Shown here one piece after another: positions 33,645 through 45,668 of a stretch of 64,000 nucleotides of DNA. The DNA lies in contig CAKJVC010000012.1 of assembly GCA_918026815.1 (NCBI GenBank), positions 2,232,001 to 2,296,000 on the forward strand, written 5' to 3'. Under the pieces are notes generated by a model, which saw only the letters and a program-made list of their open reading frames with translations, did no database searches and was not told the DNA's origin. Both the position numbers and the translations under genes were made by a program. Position 1 is the first letter of the stretch. Every line of letters begins with the position of its first letter. This stretch comes from Chalara sp. BL73. Taxonomy: Eukaryota > Ascomycota > Leotiomycetes > Helotiales.

Positions 33645-36206
33645 GAAGATCACAAGAGGATGACGTTACGGACAGCTTGAAAACATAGATTGAGACAAGC
33701 GGGGCTTTCAGATGCTCGGAAACTGTACAAAATATATGGAAGGAAGAGAGATGGTGGCGACGAGAATAATATCAAGTTCTTTCACAGCATATTGGTGCAT
33801 GACTTTTACGCTACAGGGGTGAACTATCATGCAAGATTCTCAAGACACGATAAAGAAAGATAGAAATGGCAAGTGCTATGCCTCAGAAGTATCACAAAAC
33901 TCAATTTGACGTATAGGCTTTTAATTGGCATTCAAAACCCATGGGCCGTCCTTCTCCATAGGTATGGCATACCCAGAATTTACAGTTCAATAAAGCGCTA
34001 TCCAGGAGATGATCCATATGTATGCTTAATATACAATTTCTACCGAAAATCCCTTCAATAATAAAGAACAATGTTCATCCTTCACTGTCGGATTCTAGGC
34101 CCATACCTTGCAGCTATACAGTCATAATCTATCTGCCTCCGAAAGGACTATAATAGTTGCAGCTCTGTCTCCTTTTTGTTTTGCTCAAGAACCAAGTGGA
34201 AATCATGGCTATTGTCATGAGTCTGCTACATCGCCATAATGTTCCCCGAGTTTATTCGTAAGGTGGAGGAGCACCTTTTATCTAAGTCTTAAAATTTGCC
34301 CATCTAGAGAAAATAAGAGAAGTATCGCTCAAGAAATATTCTATCTGTAACAGCAAAGAACAACATATGGTGATGTTGAGATTATGACAACAAATTTATA
34401 GCTTTAATCAATGATTTGATATATGCCCATCATTAATCTTATATCTAGTTATAGAAAACAAGTATGCACCTTATCGATGATCATCTGCCAATTTATTTAT
34501 CTCTCTCAATAAGACTACTGATTCTAAATTTGAGGAACCGCTTATAGGACGAATCCCACAGACCCAAACTGCGCTAGCATTATATATTGATACTCGCTGA
34601 ACCAAAATAGTCACCGCTTCTAAATTTTGCTCACTAGAACTTCTAGTAGCCGTCGTTAATAAGATGCTCTCTCGTCAAATCCTAAATAAACACTTGAACC
34701 AATCCGTTTCTGCCTCACAGTGAACAAAGATAAGATCTCTTCAGGATACAACCCTAGTCAACACCAGGCCGGCCCCACAATGATTAAGTTTTGATATTAG
34801 TAAATTTGCTCTTAGCAGTAAAAAACTCGTTTCGGATACTTGTAAGAATCTGTGGGAAAGAGGACATACATCCATTAACAGCCTTTTACTTACTCTCAAA
34901 TAGCCTTCATTCTCTTCAGCACAGGTAAATTCTATATTACAGTAGCAATTATTAACCCAACAATATTAATTAATTTGAGGGTTCCTTTAAATGAGCATGA
35001 AAACAAATCCTTGCCACTATTACCCTCAGTATATACACACATACGCATTTTCCTTCATTATAATACATTTTGAAACCTTACGAAAGGGAGTAGGGGCTGA
35101 AAGATGTTAAATCACCACTCCTCAAATGGTCTTGAGGATTAAAGATTCTTGGTATCTACGCATTTCACAAACCATGATTTTTACATACGAATTTCCTTTC
35201 TATTCCTTCCACAGCCTTGTCTCATTCTGTTATTATTCACAGCTCTTCTTACCTGGAAGATCTTATCGAAATTTCCTCTTGTTTTACAATACATGCAGAA
35301 GGGGCAATTCGACAGCCTCAGAGAACAGAGTTCAAGACAGTAAGAGATATCGTTCAGGTGGAGCTGGAGACCGTGTGCAACCTCTGTGACTTAATCATCC
35401 GAATAATTATATTAGCTTATACGCGGGAAATCCTGATCGACGCCCATCTGTAGCTTTCTTTTCTCTCATTTTATTATAGCACTACCATACTAAATCATAG
35501 CAACAGTCCCTTTAACAATAGAAACTGTTCAACACAGCTAACTTTAGCATGCACTTCATGCATTTTGTGATATGTATAATCACTCTAACGCATACGTTTC
35601 CTTACAGAAGAAAATTTAAGACTAGCAATTAACAGTATGTGGCCGAGAGAGAAGTTCCATGTCTTCTTGAATGGAATTGTGGAATTAGCAATTTAAGTTG
35701 AGTTGAGGAAACGGTAAGAACTACTCTTCTGTAGGTTTGCCTCCTATTTAAATCTATCTATACTCTCCTTGTATTTTTGCTTTGTATTCTTAAAACGAAT
35801 CTCTCAGGTATTACATGTTCAACCTAACGCACAGAAAAGACATGTAAAAGATTTTAAAGTAGTCGCTTATAAGTTGTCTTCGATTCTGATAGATACTAGG
35901 TAAACATGTTGCACCTAAGCCAGTATTGTAATTTAAAGCCTTGAACATAAAGTGGGAAGTCCTACCGTGTTAAGTTTGGTACGGCTCGCGGATATAAACT
36001 TAACTGCCACTGACACAAACTCGAGAAAAAAAAACCCTTGCAAGTATGAACATGGAAGCGAAGTCAAGACGCTAGTATTTACATCTATTTGTAGATGATG
36101 ATAAATATTAATGTACTCTTTGAACTCTATCAATCAAACTCTAATATATACATAGAAGAAAAGTTCCCGAAATACATCGTATATCTTTGGGAGAAAAAAA
36201 TGGGCC
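33645..36206. other. Gene-free AT-rich block
   Basis: About 2.56 kb with no convincing coding sequence on either strand. From about 34050 to 36180 it is AT-rich (by eye around two thirds A+T), and reading frames are short. It may be an old repeat degraded by repeat-induced point mutation, but I see no terminal repeats or recognisable transposase or reverse-transcriptase remnants. Confidence 0.5.
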
Positions 36207-37454
36207 TCAACCCGATTTAGATGGCTTCTCGGGACCTGTACTCAGGATGCCTGTAACCACTCGACAGATCGTATCAATCATCATGCGATCAACGTCATTA
36301 AGCTCAGCTCCCTGAAGCCAATTATTAACCCTATCAGGATGCCATTTCAGGCACTCCTGCCTCATCAGCTTGGCCACCGCAATATCCTTGGGTGGCGCCG
36401 TCTGTAGAAACTCTCGGACATCAGAAGCATGAACGTCCTTGTATGAACCTGACTTGACAGGCCAAGGGATAGTATCTCGGAGGTTTCCCTCTCGACACTT
36501 GCAGGATCTGAATTTTTTCCACCCATCCTGATATCTCACCCATAATTGATCCCACTCTTCTCTTTCCTTCTGCGCTTTTTCAGCCTTTTGTCTCTCCTCT
36601 TCTTCGCGTCGCTTTTGCGCTCTCTGACGGATGCGCTCGTTTCGAGCCTCTCGCTGTCTTTTCTCTTCCTGCTTCTTCTCTTCCTGCTTCTTCTCTTCCT
36701 CTTCTTTCCTTGCACGTTCTTTTCTTTCTTGCTCTTGTCGTTCCTTCTCCACTCTCTCCTTTTCTTTCCTTTCCCTCTCTTGTTTTTCCTTCTCCTGTCT
36801 CTCTTTCTCTTGTCTTTTCTTCTCTTTTATTTCTGTCTCTTCTTGCTCACTTCTCAGTCTCCGGAATTCGCTTAACGAGAATCCTTCATCTTTGGGTTCT
36901 TCTTTGCAGTTCTTGGTGGTATGATTTTCTGGGCGTTCATACTCTTGACTTTGCTGCCGTCCTTTTCTGCGCTCTTCCTGAAGCTCAGCCAGAAGCTCCC
37001 TTAATTCTCGTAGCAGGTCCTTGGCATCTTCAGCAACCGGCTCCGTTTTGATATCTTGCTTGGTGCTTTGAGCTGGCTTGGTGTCCTCATAAGCTTCAAC
37101 CCGTGGCTTCACTTGCTTGATTGCCTCCTGCCACTTGCTTAAGACCGTGTGCACTTGGTTCTGGTGATATCTGACACAGAGTGCTGGGCCAGCAATCTCA
37201 CGTAACCGTGAGATAACAGCAGGGCTCTGGGGATCCAAATATGCAATCTCGTCTATCACCTGTGTAATGAATGCTCTGTTGTCTGCTCTGATGGGATTTC
37301 GGCAGCGTCGTCTGCATGACGGGGCATAACCAATGCAAGTTATACATTGGTATGCCGGATCGGGATTAATGATCCCAAGAGTTTTTAATGGATCCCATAG
37401 CTTCTTTTTGTCGAATGACGTTTCGTCGCGCGAATATTCACTATAATAATACAT
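36207..37454 (-). CDS. Charged coiled-coil protein with N-terminal Cys cluster and J-like WHPDR end
   Basis: An uninterrupted frame of 415 codons. Residues about 30-60 contain a cysteine cluster (CITCIGYAPSCRRRCRNPI). This is followed by a helical region and then a very long Glu/Lys/Arg-rich helix (about residues 200-305) made of KERQEKE-type repeats. The C-terminal 90 residues look folded and contain RQECLKWHPDRVNNW followed by a short helix, reminiscent of the divergent J-like motif of NFKBIL1-type proteins. The HPD tripeptide is present, but the surrounding J-domain is not complete. I do not recognise a named family. It is probably a nuclear or RNA-associated scaffold, but this is a guess from composition. 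It is flanked by gene-free DNA. Confidence 0.7.
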   Translation of the reverse strand: MYYYSEYSRDETSFDKKKLWDPLKTLGIINPDPAYQCITCIGYAPSCRRRCRNPIRADNRAFITQVIDEIAYLDPQSPAVISRLREIAGPALCVRYHQNQVHTVLSKWQEAIKQVKPRVEAYEDTKPAQSTKQDIKTEPVAEDAKDLLRELRELLAELQEERRKGRQQSQEYERPENHTTKNCKEEPKDEGFSLSEFRRLRSEQEETEIKEKKRQEKERQEKEKQERERKEKERVEKERQEQERKERARKEEEEKKQEEKKQEEKRQREARNERIRQRAQKRREEEERQKAEKAQKEREEWDQLWVRYQDGWKKFRSCKCREGNLRDTIPWPVKSGSYKDVHASDVREFLQTAPPKDIAVAKLMRQECLKWHPDRVNNWLQGAELNDVDRMMIDTICRVVTGILSTGPEKPSKSG

Positions 37455-38377
37455 GGTTTGATTATCTTGAGATTGTTCTTGGGAGAAGCCACGACTAGCG
37501 AAGTATAATTAAGAGATACGCAACTGTGGAAACTGGTCTCATGCTATATATACATTTCCAAAAGACGTGCCATGCAGGTGAAGCCACGAAAATGGATACA
37601 GACGAGTGGCTTGCCTCACGGCCACAAAGCCCGCAACATGGATTGTATCAGCCTAGTTGTTTTAGGATAGGGAGCTGGAGGTTGCAAGGAATAGTGTGTA
37701 ACGACCGTGGGCGAGGCTGTGTAACAGGTGTGATACTGCTTGCAGTAGTTACAGTACGGCCACATTCGACACCCCCAGATTGGCCTCCGCCAACCGGAGG
37801 ACTGCCTAAAGCATGAGAATGCCCGCTGCATGCGTTCATCGAACCGCCAGCGCAGGACACGAGCGTGGCTTAGTCAATCAAAGACTGCTGTGGAAAGATT
37901 AAGCGCCGTCAGCACTCAATCCGACCCGACAGTCTGGTAACCTGCCCGTGCGTTACAGGCTACTCGTTACAAAGTTATCTGACAATGTCATGGGATCTAC
38001 AATGTTTGCTAAAGCTTGCGGACAATGTTTTACTCAGTGCAAACAGAAAAATATGCTTTGATGCACCCTATAGAAATGAAGATGGTGGGTATTGGTTGGT
38101 GGTGATACCAGGCCGCTGATGGTCTTTTAATGTTACGATACTTAACCCCTCCTTTCCACAAACATCGTGAGAATTATTTGTGTTTCTGTATAGGCCTTAT
38201 AACCCTAAGACTTTGAAAGCAATTTCTCTTAGAAGCTGTCTGACCTATCTATTGACGGGTTTCGTCTCTAACTCAACCTATGCTGATCACATTAGACGAT
38301 ATTGAGTGTGGGGAATGTATAAGAATAATGCTTTTATCCCATTCTTTTCAATTACTAAGCACCGGATACCTTCGGTA
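37455..38377. other. Intergenic region
   Basis: 923 bp between the start of the coiled-coil gene and the 3' end of the second aldo-keto reductase. No gene is supported. Confidence 0.5.
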
Positions 38378-39654
38378 TTAATGCCCAACTAAGGCCTGGT
38401 GTGTAGGACCATATCTATTTCCTTGTGGCTTAGCAGCAGCAATTATCTTTTCCATTTCAGCCTTCTCCTCCTCAGACAAATCGATCTCCCTCGAAGCCCA
38501 ATTCTCCTCCAATCGATGTGGCTTTGTCGTGCCAGGAATGGCGATCATACCTTGGGCTGCGACCCAAGCAAGTGCGATCTGAGTTATGGTACTTTTTTTC
38601 CGAGCTGCGAGCTTTTTGATCTCGTCCACAATTGCACGGTTCTTATAAAAGTTTTCACCCTGGAACTTAGGACCTATATGCCAAAATCGTCAGCAATCTC
38701 GTTAAGGGGATGCATGGAGCGGAAAACTAGACATACTGGTTCGTCGAAAATCATCAGGAGCCAGATCGTCAAAAGACTTATATGGAAAGTCGTCGACTAG
38801 CCAACCATGACCAAGTGGACTATACGCTACGTATGCTACACCTAGTTCTTTGGCAGTATCAATGAGGCCGTCCGTCTCATGCAATGTCTCAAACGCCGAG
38901 TATTCGGCTTGGATGGCATCGATTTTTGCGACTTCAAATACTAAGGTCAGTAATGGTAGTGATTGACAGAACAATAAATACTGACTCGAGTTGGCCGTGC
39001 GCAGCGTTTCAGCAGAGCATTCCGACAGACCGATGTATTTAGTCTTACCAGCCCTTCGAATCTCATCAAGAGCAGGGATTGACTCCTCCAGAGGGGTGTC
39101 TTATATGAGCAAGTTAGCATTTGGACCGTGGTTGGTGTCAGATTACGCACTGGGGTCAATCCTGTGGAGGTAGTAGAGATCGGGTGTGAAACCAAGCCGC
39201 TCGATGGTGCCTTCAATGTATTCTTTGATATGGGAGGCGGAATTGGTCACACCTCCCTTCCCTGAAAAGACATCAAATCCACATTTTGATGCAACTTTTC
39301 AACAAAGTAAATGTTAGCAACACTCTTTACATAATGGTGCGTAGAACTTACTGAAAACCTTCTCCCTCACGTTGTGCTTCCTGACGAAGTCACCTAGGAG
39401 CTTTTCGTTGACTCCTGCTTGATAGACAACCTGTATTCCGAGATATCAACATCTTGCAACTGGGATTGGTTTGAGGACGAAGACTTTTAGCTTACCGCAG
39501 TGTCCCAGAAAGTACATCCAAGCTCGATAGCTTTCAGTAAGACTGGCTCGGCTTCTTCGAAGCTCAAGTTTGATCCCAAACCGAAGCTAAGGCCCATCGC
39601 GCCAAAGCCTGGCGAAGGAACTTGAATCTCTCCAAAAGGAATTGTCTTGACCAT
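38378..39654 (-). CDS. Aldo-keto reductase (YakC/AKR13-like), second copy
   Basis: Six exons on the minus strand (39496-39654, 39352-39430, 39151-39294, 38986-39099, 38737-38940, 38378-38673) give 331 residues in a consistent frame. The catalytic tetrad is seen in [13 protein letters not shown] (Asp, Tyr), VFIASKCGF (Lys) and YYLHRID (His). Other family motifs are the MGLSFGLG glycine stretch after strand 1, [40 protein letters not shown] and [14 protein letters not shown]. It differs from the copy at 24406-25503 in exon number, so the two are not a recent duplication. It is divergent from a zinc alcohol dehydrogenase, suggesting paired expression and perhaps sequential action on an aldehyde or ketone. 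Confidence 0.93.
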
Positions 39655-40344
39655 GGTTACAAATTGGTATATGCGGTTTGTAGTGCTACAGCAGGTAAGA
39701 GGCTTGGTTTCTGCTCCATATATACATCTATTTCGTGCATATGCAAGTTGCTTATCCTATGTCATGGGGATGGATGTTGAACGATAACTCCGTCTAACTC
39801 CAATGCCAAGACTGAGATGCTGCATATCACTTTATCATTTAGAGTACGTCCCGAGGATTTGCCGGACGCCGCTTGGTTGGTCATCCTAGCAAGAGTACAC
39901 GACTAATGTTAAATCGTTTTGTTATCCGTCCCGCTCCCCGAAAATAAGGTTAAAGAGTGGCGCGAGGCGGAAGGCTAGGCCCTATTCTGCGAGAAGCGGC
40001 GAAATATCATGGAGCTGAAGGATAGGTTCTATGTCGTATCACCCTGTCACCGGAGAAAAAAAAACCTTCTTCGAACGACGGAGATATTCCTTATCACCGT
40101 TTCAGATGAGCTATACACAAAGTATAGTGGATTATGCTTTGTTTTATCAAGAACAACATACATGCTCAACGTCACCATGGAGATTACTAGTCGCCGCTTG
40201 CTGGAAGCCCACATTCCTCAATATATAAAGCCATGCACTACACCGAGGAATACTGATACCGACATCTGCACCGATACCTGCCGAAGTAACAATTATTAAA
40301 CTTCCCTCTTTAACTTCCAATCCTTCATAGATATATTCATTGCA
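39655..40344. promoter_or_regulatory. Bidirectional promoter region between two oxidoreductase genes
   Basis: 690 bp shared by the aldo-keto reductase (minus) and the alcohol dehydrogenase (plus). TATATAAA at 40222-40229 is about 116 bp before the dehydrogenase ATG, and a TATATATGG on the minus strand (about 39717-39725) is about 65 bp before the reductase ATG. Both look like real TATA elements, typical of regulated and not housekeeping fungal genes. Confidence 0.45.
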
Positions 40345-41686
40345 ATGGCAGCGCAAACAAATTCACAGTTTCAAGGATGGCTTGGGAAAACGCCAGAATC
40401 TGTCCAAGGCAAGATGGAATGGGGTCAATTCGAACCCAAGAAATGGACTGAAGACGACGTCGACATCGAAATCTCTCATTGTGGTATCTGCGGTAGTGAC
40501 CTTCACAGTACGTTTTTCCACATATCGAATGTTATCGAGGACAAGACGTCAAGCTTCGACTTGGCCCAACAATTTCTTTCGATGACATGTATCAATTCTT
40601 CTGAAAAGTAGCCAAATGCTAACATCAACACTTTTAGTGCTGAAATCAGGTTGGGGCGAAACCCCATACCGTAAGTGATGATACTTTTTTGACTAAGCAT
40701 GGCTTCATACTAACACCTTACAGCATGTGTCGTTGGCCATGAAATCATCGGCAAAGCAGTCCGGGTCGGCAAGAACGTGAAGCACGTCAAACTCGGGGCA
40801 CGTGTCGGGGTGGGTGCCCAGGCACGCTCATGTTTGCAATCCTCATGCGTAGATTGCAGCTCCGGATTGGAGAACCACTGCGCCAATTCCTTAATCAATA
40901 CCTATGGATCAGTATACCCCAACGACGAGGGCAAGTCGTACGGCGGATACGCCGACTACAATCGCACGAATGGGCATTTCGTCATCCCGATACCTGACGG
41001 GTTGGACTCTGCGGATGCGGCCCCCATGCTCTGCGGCGGGATTACCGTGTTCTCGCCGCTTTCGCAGAACGGCTGCGGACCCGGGAAGACGGTCGGCATT
41101 GTTGGCGTAGGCGGGTTGGGCCACTTCGCGGTGCTGTTTGCTAAGGCGCTGGGTGCCGATAAGGTCGTCGGTATCTCTAGGAAGGCTGAGAAGAGGGATG
41201 ATGTGCTCAAGCTTGGCGCCGACGAGTACATCGCAACTGATGATGACAAGGATTGGGTTACCAAGAACAGACGATCTTTGGACCTCATTGTCTCCACTGT
41301 CTCGAGCGAGAAGATGCCTCTTGAAGGATATTTGCAGCTCCTCAAGACAAAAGGTACTTTCATCCAAGTCGGGTATGTACAGATATGATCCCCCCCCCCC
41401 CCAAATTGGATATTGATAACTAACTATTGTTAGTGCACCCGATGGAGGCAATCTTCCTCCGATAAATGCCTTTACCCTGCTTATTAATGGTATCAAGGTT
41501 GGAGGCAGTGCTATCGGTGCGCCAGGAGAGATTGAGAAGATGTTGCAGATTGCCGTCGATAAGAAGATCAAGCCCTGGGTTCAGCAGAGGCCATTGAGCG
41601 ATGCCAATAAGGCTGTCGTAGATATGGCAGATGGGAAGGCCAGGTACAGATATGTTCTCGTGAACGAGAACTATGGAAAACATTGA
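40345..41686 (+). CDS. Zinc-dependent NADP alcohol dehydrogenase (cinnamyl alcohol dehydrogenase/ADH6-like)
   Basis: Four exons (40345-40507, 40638-40670, 40724-41372, 41434-41686) encode 365 residues. The catalytic zinc motif CGICGSDLH and the GHEIIG motif are intact. The structural zinc loop is SCLQSSCVDCSSGLENHC, with a C-x4-C-x2-C-x7-C spacing. The Rossmann motif GIVGVGGLGHFAVLFAKALG follows, and SRKAEKRDDVLKLGADEY contains the Ser-Arg-Lys pattern expected for NADP preference. Members reduce cinnamaldehydes, medium-chain and branched aldehydes. Exon 2 is only 33 nt. A run of 12 C (41390-41401) sits inside the last intron. It is divergently arranged with an aldo-keto reductase; the pair may process the same carbonyl substrates. 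The substrate is not deducible. Confidence 0.95.
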
Positions 41687-42610
41687 AGAGGGATATTACG
41701 CCACTCGTCACCGTTGTAAAAAATGCACATAGCCAACTAGAGTAATTAAAACATAAAGCCACACAACTTTTGTGATTTTGCGACGGCCTAGGTAGCTACG
41801 TGATAGGCCTTAGTAGCTTTCCGCTCCGCAGCAAGGTTAAAGCTCATTTGGTAATTCTGGGTATCCAGGTATAATAACCTAGATACCGAGCGAGACACGA
41901 TCCACATCCACCACCAGGCAAGCCAAGACCACAATGTCCTCTCTCCACCACCCGTAACAAAACAGCCAAAATCCTCCTCATCAAGAAACCTCACTGCGCA
42001 CCGGAGGCCTCCCCCAAGCCCAAAATAGCCCGCCCTCACAGCATTACCTAAGCCAGGCCCTCGCTTAATCATCTACATAGAAAAGGGGGGTAGCAATGGC
42101 GCGGAGTGTCATTACTCAGACAGCCCCCACGGCTAATCTAGTTATGATTCCCGACTTTCGTTGAGCATCGTGAGACAGATGAGAGCGTTCTATGCCTTTT
42201 GGGGGTGGCGCGGCTTTAGTCGTGGCTCCTTAGAGCATGTTATTTGTGCCATAAGTCTCGTTTTGACACCGACCTGAAGGCCAACGGCATAAATATGTAG
42301 AGAGGCTCGCTTCAGCATCTAACGCGCGTTCTAGCGTTCATATTACAGCTCACAGCGGCAACTGGTGGAGCGGGCCTTGATGAAATTACAAGGACAACTC
42401 TTTCCGCTGAAGTGCGGAGAAGGAAAAGAAACTAGTTTTTATGTTTGAGAGTTGGTGTGTTTACAGCAGTCTAGTTGAAGATGGAGGGGCTGTTGAATGG
42501 CTTCTTTTCAGTAGGGCGTAGAAAATTATGAGGTTCTAGAATTAGAGGCGCATACATTAAATCCAAGCTGTCTCGCCATGCGGACCAGGAGACTGTGAGA
42601 TGTTCAAGAA
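41687..42610. other. Convergent intergenic region
   Basis: 924 bp between the 3' ends of the alcohol dehydrogenase and the membrane coiled-coil gene. No gene is supported. Some CT/GA-rich short stretches only. Confidence 0.5.
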
Positions 42611-44310
42611 TTACTCAATTGATACTGCCTCAAGTCCAAGCAACCAACCTCCGGATTGAATGCCCTCACCATAACAATCTGAAGAATAATTAATACATTC
42701 CCCACCCCTCCCTCTGAACCCCTTCGTAACACTCTCCGGCACAACCTTCGCTACAACGTCGAAAAGAGCAATATCCCTCTCCTTTAGGAAGTGCTTCACA
42801 ATCCCACTTATGAATGATGGCCATACGATCGTGATAAACTGTATATTTATTAATATTGCGCTCGCCGGTGTTCTTGTTTTGTCTTGGGGAAGTGAAAAAT
42901 GTACATACTTACTTACCACTCGACCCGTCATTGTTTTGCTTGCTGTCGAGCAATCCCAAACGTTCTCCGAATGACTATTAAACGCGTCAATGGAATGATG
43001 CAGATTAGGATTGAAGCCACTGACCTCCATGGTGCCATAAAGCATGTCCGAACACTTCTGAGCAGGCTTGTTAAATGATAGCTCTGTAGCATCGCAAAAT
43101 TCCTTAGCTCGAGCATCGCGCTCCTGGTCTTTTTGCTGGCGCCATTCATTCATGCGAGCAAAGGCACCCTCGCCTTTCGCAGTTTGCGCTTCTATCCACT
43201 CCTTGGCCGATTGTCTCTGTTGCTCCGAGCCGTCGTTAGCACCGTCATTATTCTTGCCCCTTTTATGACGCTCTGCGCGACATTTTTCAGCCTTACGATC
43301 TTGATCAAATTCGTCTTTTTTCCTCGCCTTGAGGCTATCAGCTGCATTTCGCTCGCGTGTCATTTCGCTCTCAACTTTTGCCTTGCCTTGCTTTTTACGC
43401 TCGCTGGCTCGCTCCGCGGCCACTTTCTTGGAGCTCTCGGCTTCATCCTCAGCTTGCTTTTTACGATCACCCGCACGCTTGTCAGCATCTTTTTTAACCT
43501 TTTCGAGTTCCTTTTCTCGCTTCTTCTGGGACTCTGCTACCTCCTTCTCTAACCTCTTGCGAGCTGCTTGTTCGTCCCTCTCCTTCTTTCTTTTAAACTC
43601 TTCCTCCTGCTCTTGATTAAACTGCTCCTCCCCTTTCTGCTTCTGTTGTTCCACCCACTTCTTGGCCTTGCGTGCCGAATGTCCCATGGAGTCGCTGATT
43701 GTTTTCAAGCGCTTCTCGAAGCTACTTGGCTGCTCTTCGCCATGATCTGCATGCCATTTTTTCCGCCGCTCTTCACGCTCATTTTTAGTCTCGCTAGGGT
43801 GTGAAGTTCGACGTGATCTGAAAATGGGCTGCTCCTCATCTTCGTTTTTATCCTCGCTGGACAGCTTGCGTCGGATGACTTTGTAGAAGTTGAGCGCACC
43901 AACGTGAACAAGCCAATAAATGACGACGGCAAGAGAAATGACCATGAAAGCTAAGAAAAGGGCTTCAAGAGGTGTGGCATTGCTACTAGGATCAACCGGG
44001 CGAGTTAGAGGGGGACGCTCATATGGAGCCGTAGGCTGCTCCTGAGCTGGTGTAATGGCAGTCGTAGCGGTTGCTGCAAAATGGAATTAGCGCAAAGGAA
44101 ACATGAAGCATCATTGCGAATATCGTTCGACCAGACGAGGTCTTGTCAAGTCGTATTTTGCTTTGGGTGCTTCGGCTCCTCAATTTATGGGTAGTGGAGG
44201 CATCACTTACTGCTTGTTTGCTCGGGAAGTGATGGTGTGTGTCGAGGGATATATGTATGTACAGTAGTTGCAAGTCGGAAGAACCGCTTGCCTTCGAAAG
44301 GTTTAGTCAT
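42611..44310 (-). CDS. Single-pass membrane protein with long charged coiled coil
   Basis: Three exons (44211-44310, 42917-44073, 42611-42838) give 494 residues. The N-terminal about 70 residues are polar and Pro/Thr-rich. They are followed by one membrane helix within LEALFLAFMVISLAVVIYW (about residues 69-87) and a basic stop-transfer stretch (NFYKVIRRK). The bulk is a Lys/Glu/Arg/Ala-rich alpha helix (about 125-340), then a short globular-looking C-terminus. No known domain is recognised. Topology by the positive-inside rule puts the coiled coil in the cytosol. The last intron (42839-42916, 78 nt, GTAAGT...ATACAG) is a multiple of three without a stop, so unspliced RNA would add 26 residues. 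I chose the ATG at 44308-44310 because the frame with the upstream exon is consistent. Confidence 0.7.
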
Positions 44311-45668
44311 GGTATCGTACGGGGGCCCGCAAGGAAGAACGTGCTAAATGGGACCAATTGAGACTCGGGACAATGCGTGGAGATAGCGTCTTGAGGAGTT
44401 GTATACCTGCAAACACTTGCAGTACGAAGCGGCGATGTGCTGCAATAGGAGATATTTCGGATAACTGATGATAGTGTAAAGGATGAAATGTAGAGGTAAG
44501 TTTCCAAGGACAATCGAGGACGAGATGTGAATAAAGTAACTGATTCCACTAGGAAAAGAGGAGGTGCATCCTAATAATTGCTCTTTCCCGATTTGAACCA
44601 CTTCTATATATCAAAATCTGGAAGTAGAGAGGAGCAGGAACACAAATGACGGCCATCGCAATTGATGAGAGACTGCTCCGAGTTCGTGCAAAATTTAAAC
44701 CGCCGAATTTTTTTTTAGAATTTTTTTTTAAAAAAAATCAAACGAAATATGAATTTGAGGAAGCGTCAACGGGAAAAGAGCATTTGGACATTAACGGAAG
44801 TCGAATCTTCTACTCGTGGCCGTTGCTTTGGAAAAATCATTACCTCCTTCACAAAGATTCTTCTGTATCCACCTTCTATGCTAATAGGATTTTAAATGCT
44901 TGATCTCTTGATACGGAACTGGTCTAGAAGAACTTCTTCCTTAGTGGCCTTGAACATAGTTACAAGACCCTGATCTAGGAATTGGCGCTCCCAGACACAT
45001 TTCGCTGGCCACATTCAGAGCGTGCTTCTGATCCAATTTCGAGCTACAAGATTTATATAACCACATCTGATCTTGATGTTCTCATATTGGTAATTGTACA
45101 AGATCCAGGTATAGTAAGTGGCAACCATTCAGGTCCAGGTCTTGCTGATTCTGTCCAGTTTTGTGCAGTATGGAGGATGATGCATTGCACAAAGCAAGAG
45201 AGCCTTTTGCATCTCTTGCGTAATCCTGTCAAGTCATTCCGATCGATGTAGCTCTTCTGCGACTCAGCTCCAGAAGTAGAACGGTGAACAATATCATGGG
45301 CCAGACGAGACTTATCGTTCCAAACATCGGCCAGAGAAATTGCGCTCGGCGGATATCGACGGCTAGATACAGGCCAGCGCTTCCATCATGGTTGCGAAGC
45401 TTGCAGTCTTTGTCTTTCGGTTTGTCTTTCGGCGTGGCCGGACGGGCTGGAATTGGGACATTCAAGTGATCTCAATACCGATGTCCCAAAAAAGCCATCT
45501 CGGTCTCAGCCCACTCCCGAGCACAGAGTACACTTTTGCACCCACCTCCAGACCGCATCGCTCAACATGTATGCTGCCCGAGACTTGTCTGCATCTAGAA
45601 ACATGGGTCTGGTAGTCAAGCGGCAAATGTTTCTATAATAGAAGCTTCAAAATGTTCTGGAAGATGAT

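Noticed and set aside
36546..36924. Long plus-strand frames rich in Phe/Leu/Ser opposite the coiled-coil gene
   Set aside because: They are the antisense reading of Glu/Lys repeats and have no independent evidence. The same holds for the plus-strand frames at 43133-43616.
41390..41401. C-run of 12 (also C/G runs near 19068 and 47250)
   Set aside because: Homopolymers in introns or leaders. Lengths may be affected by sequencing, so no function is inferred.
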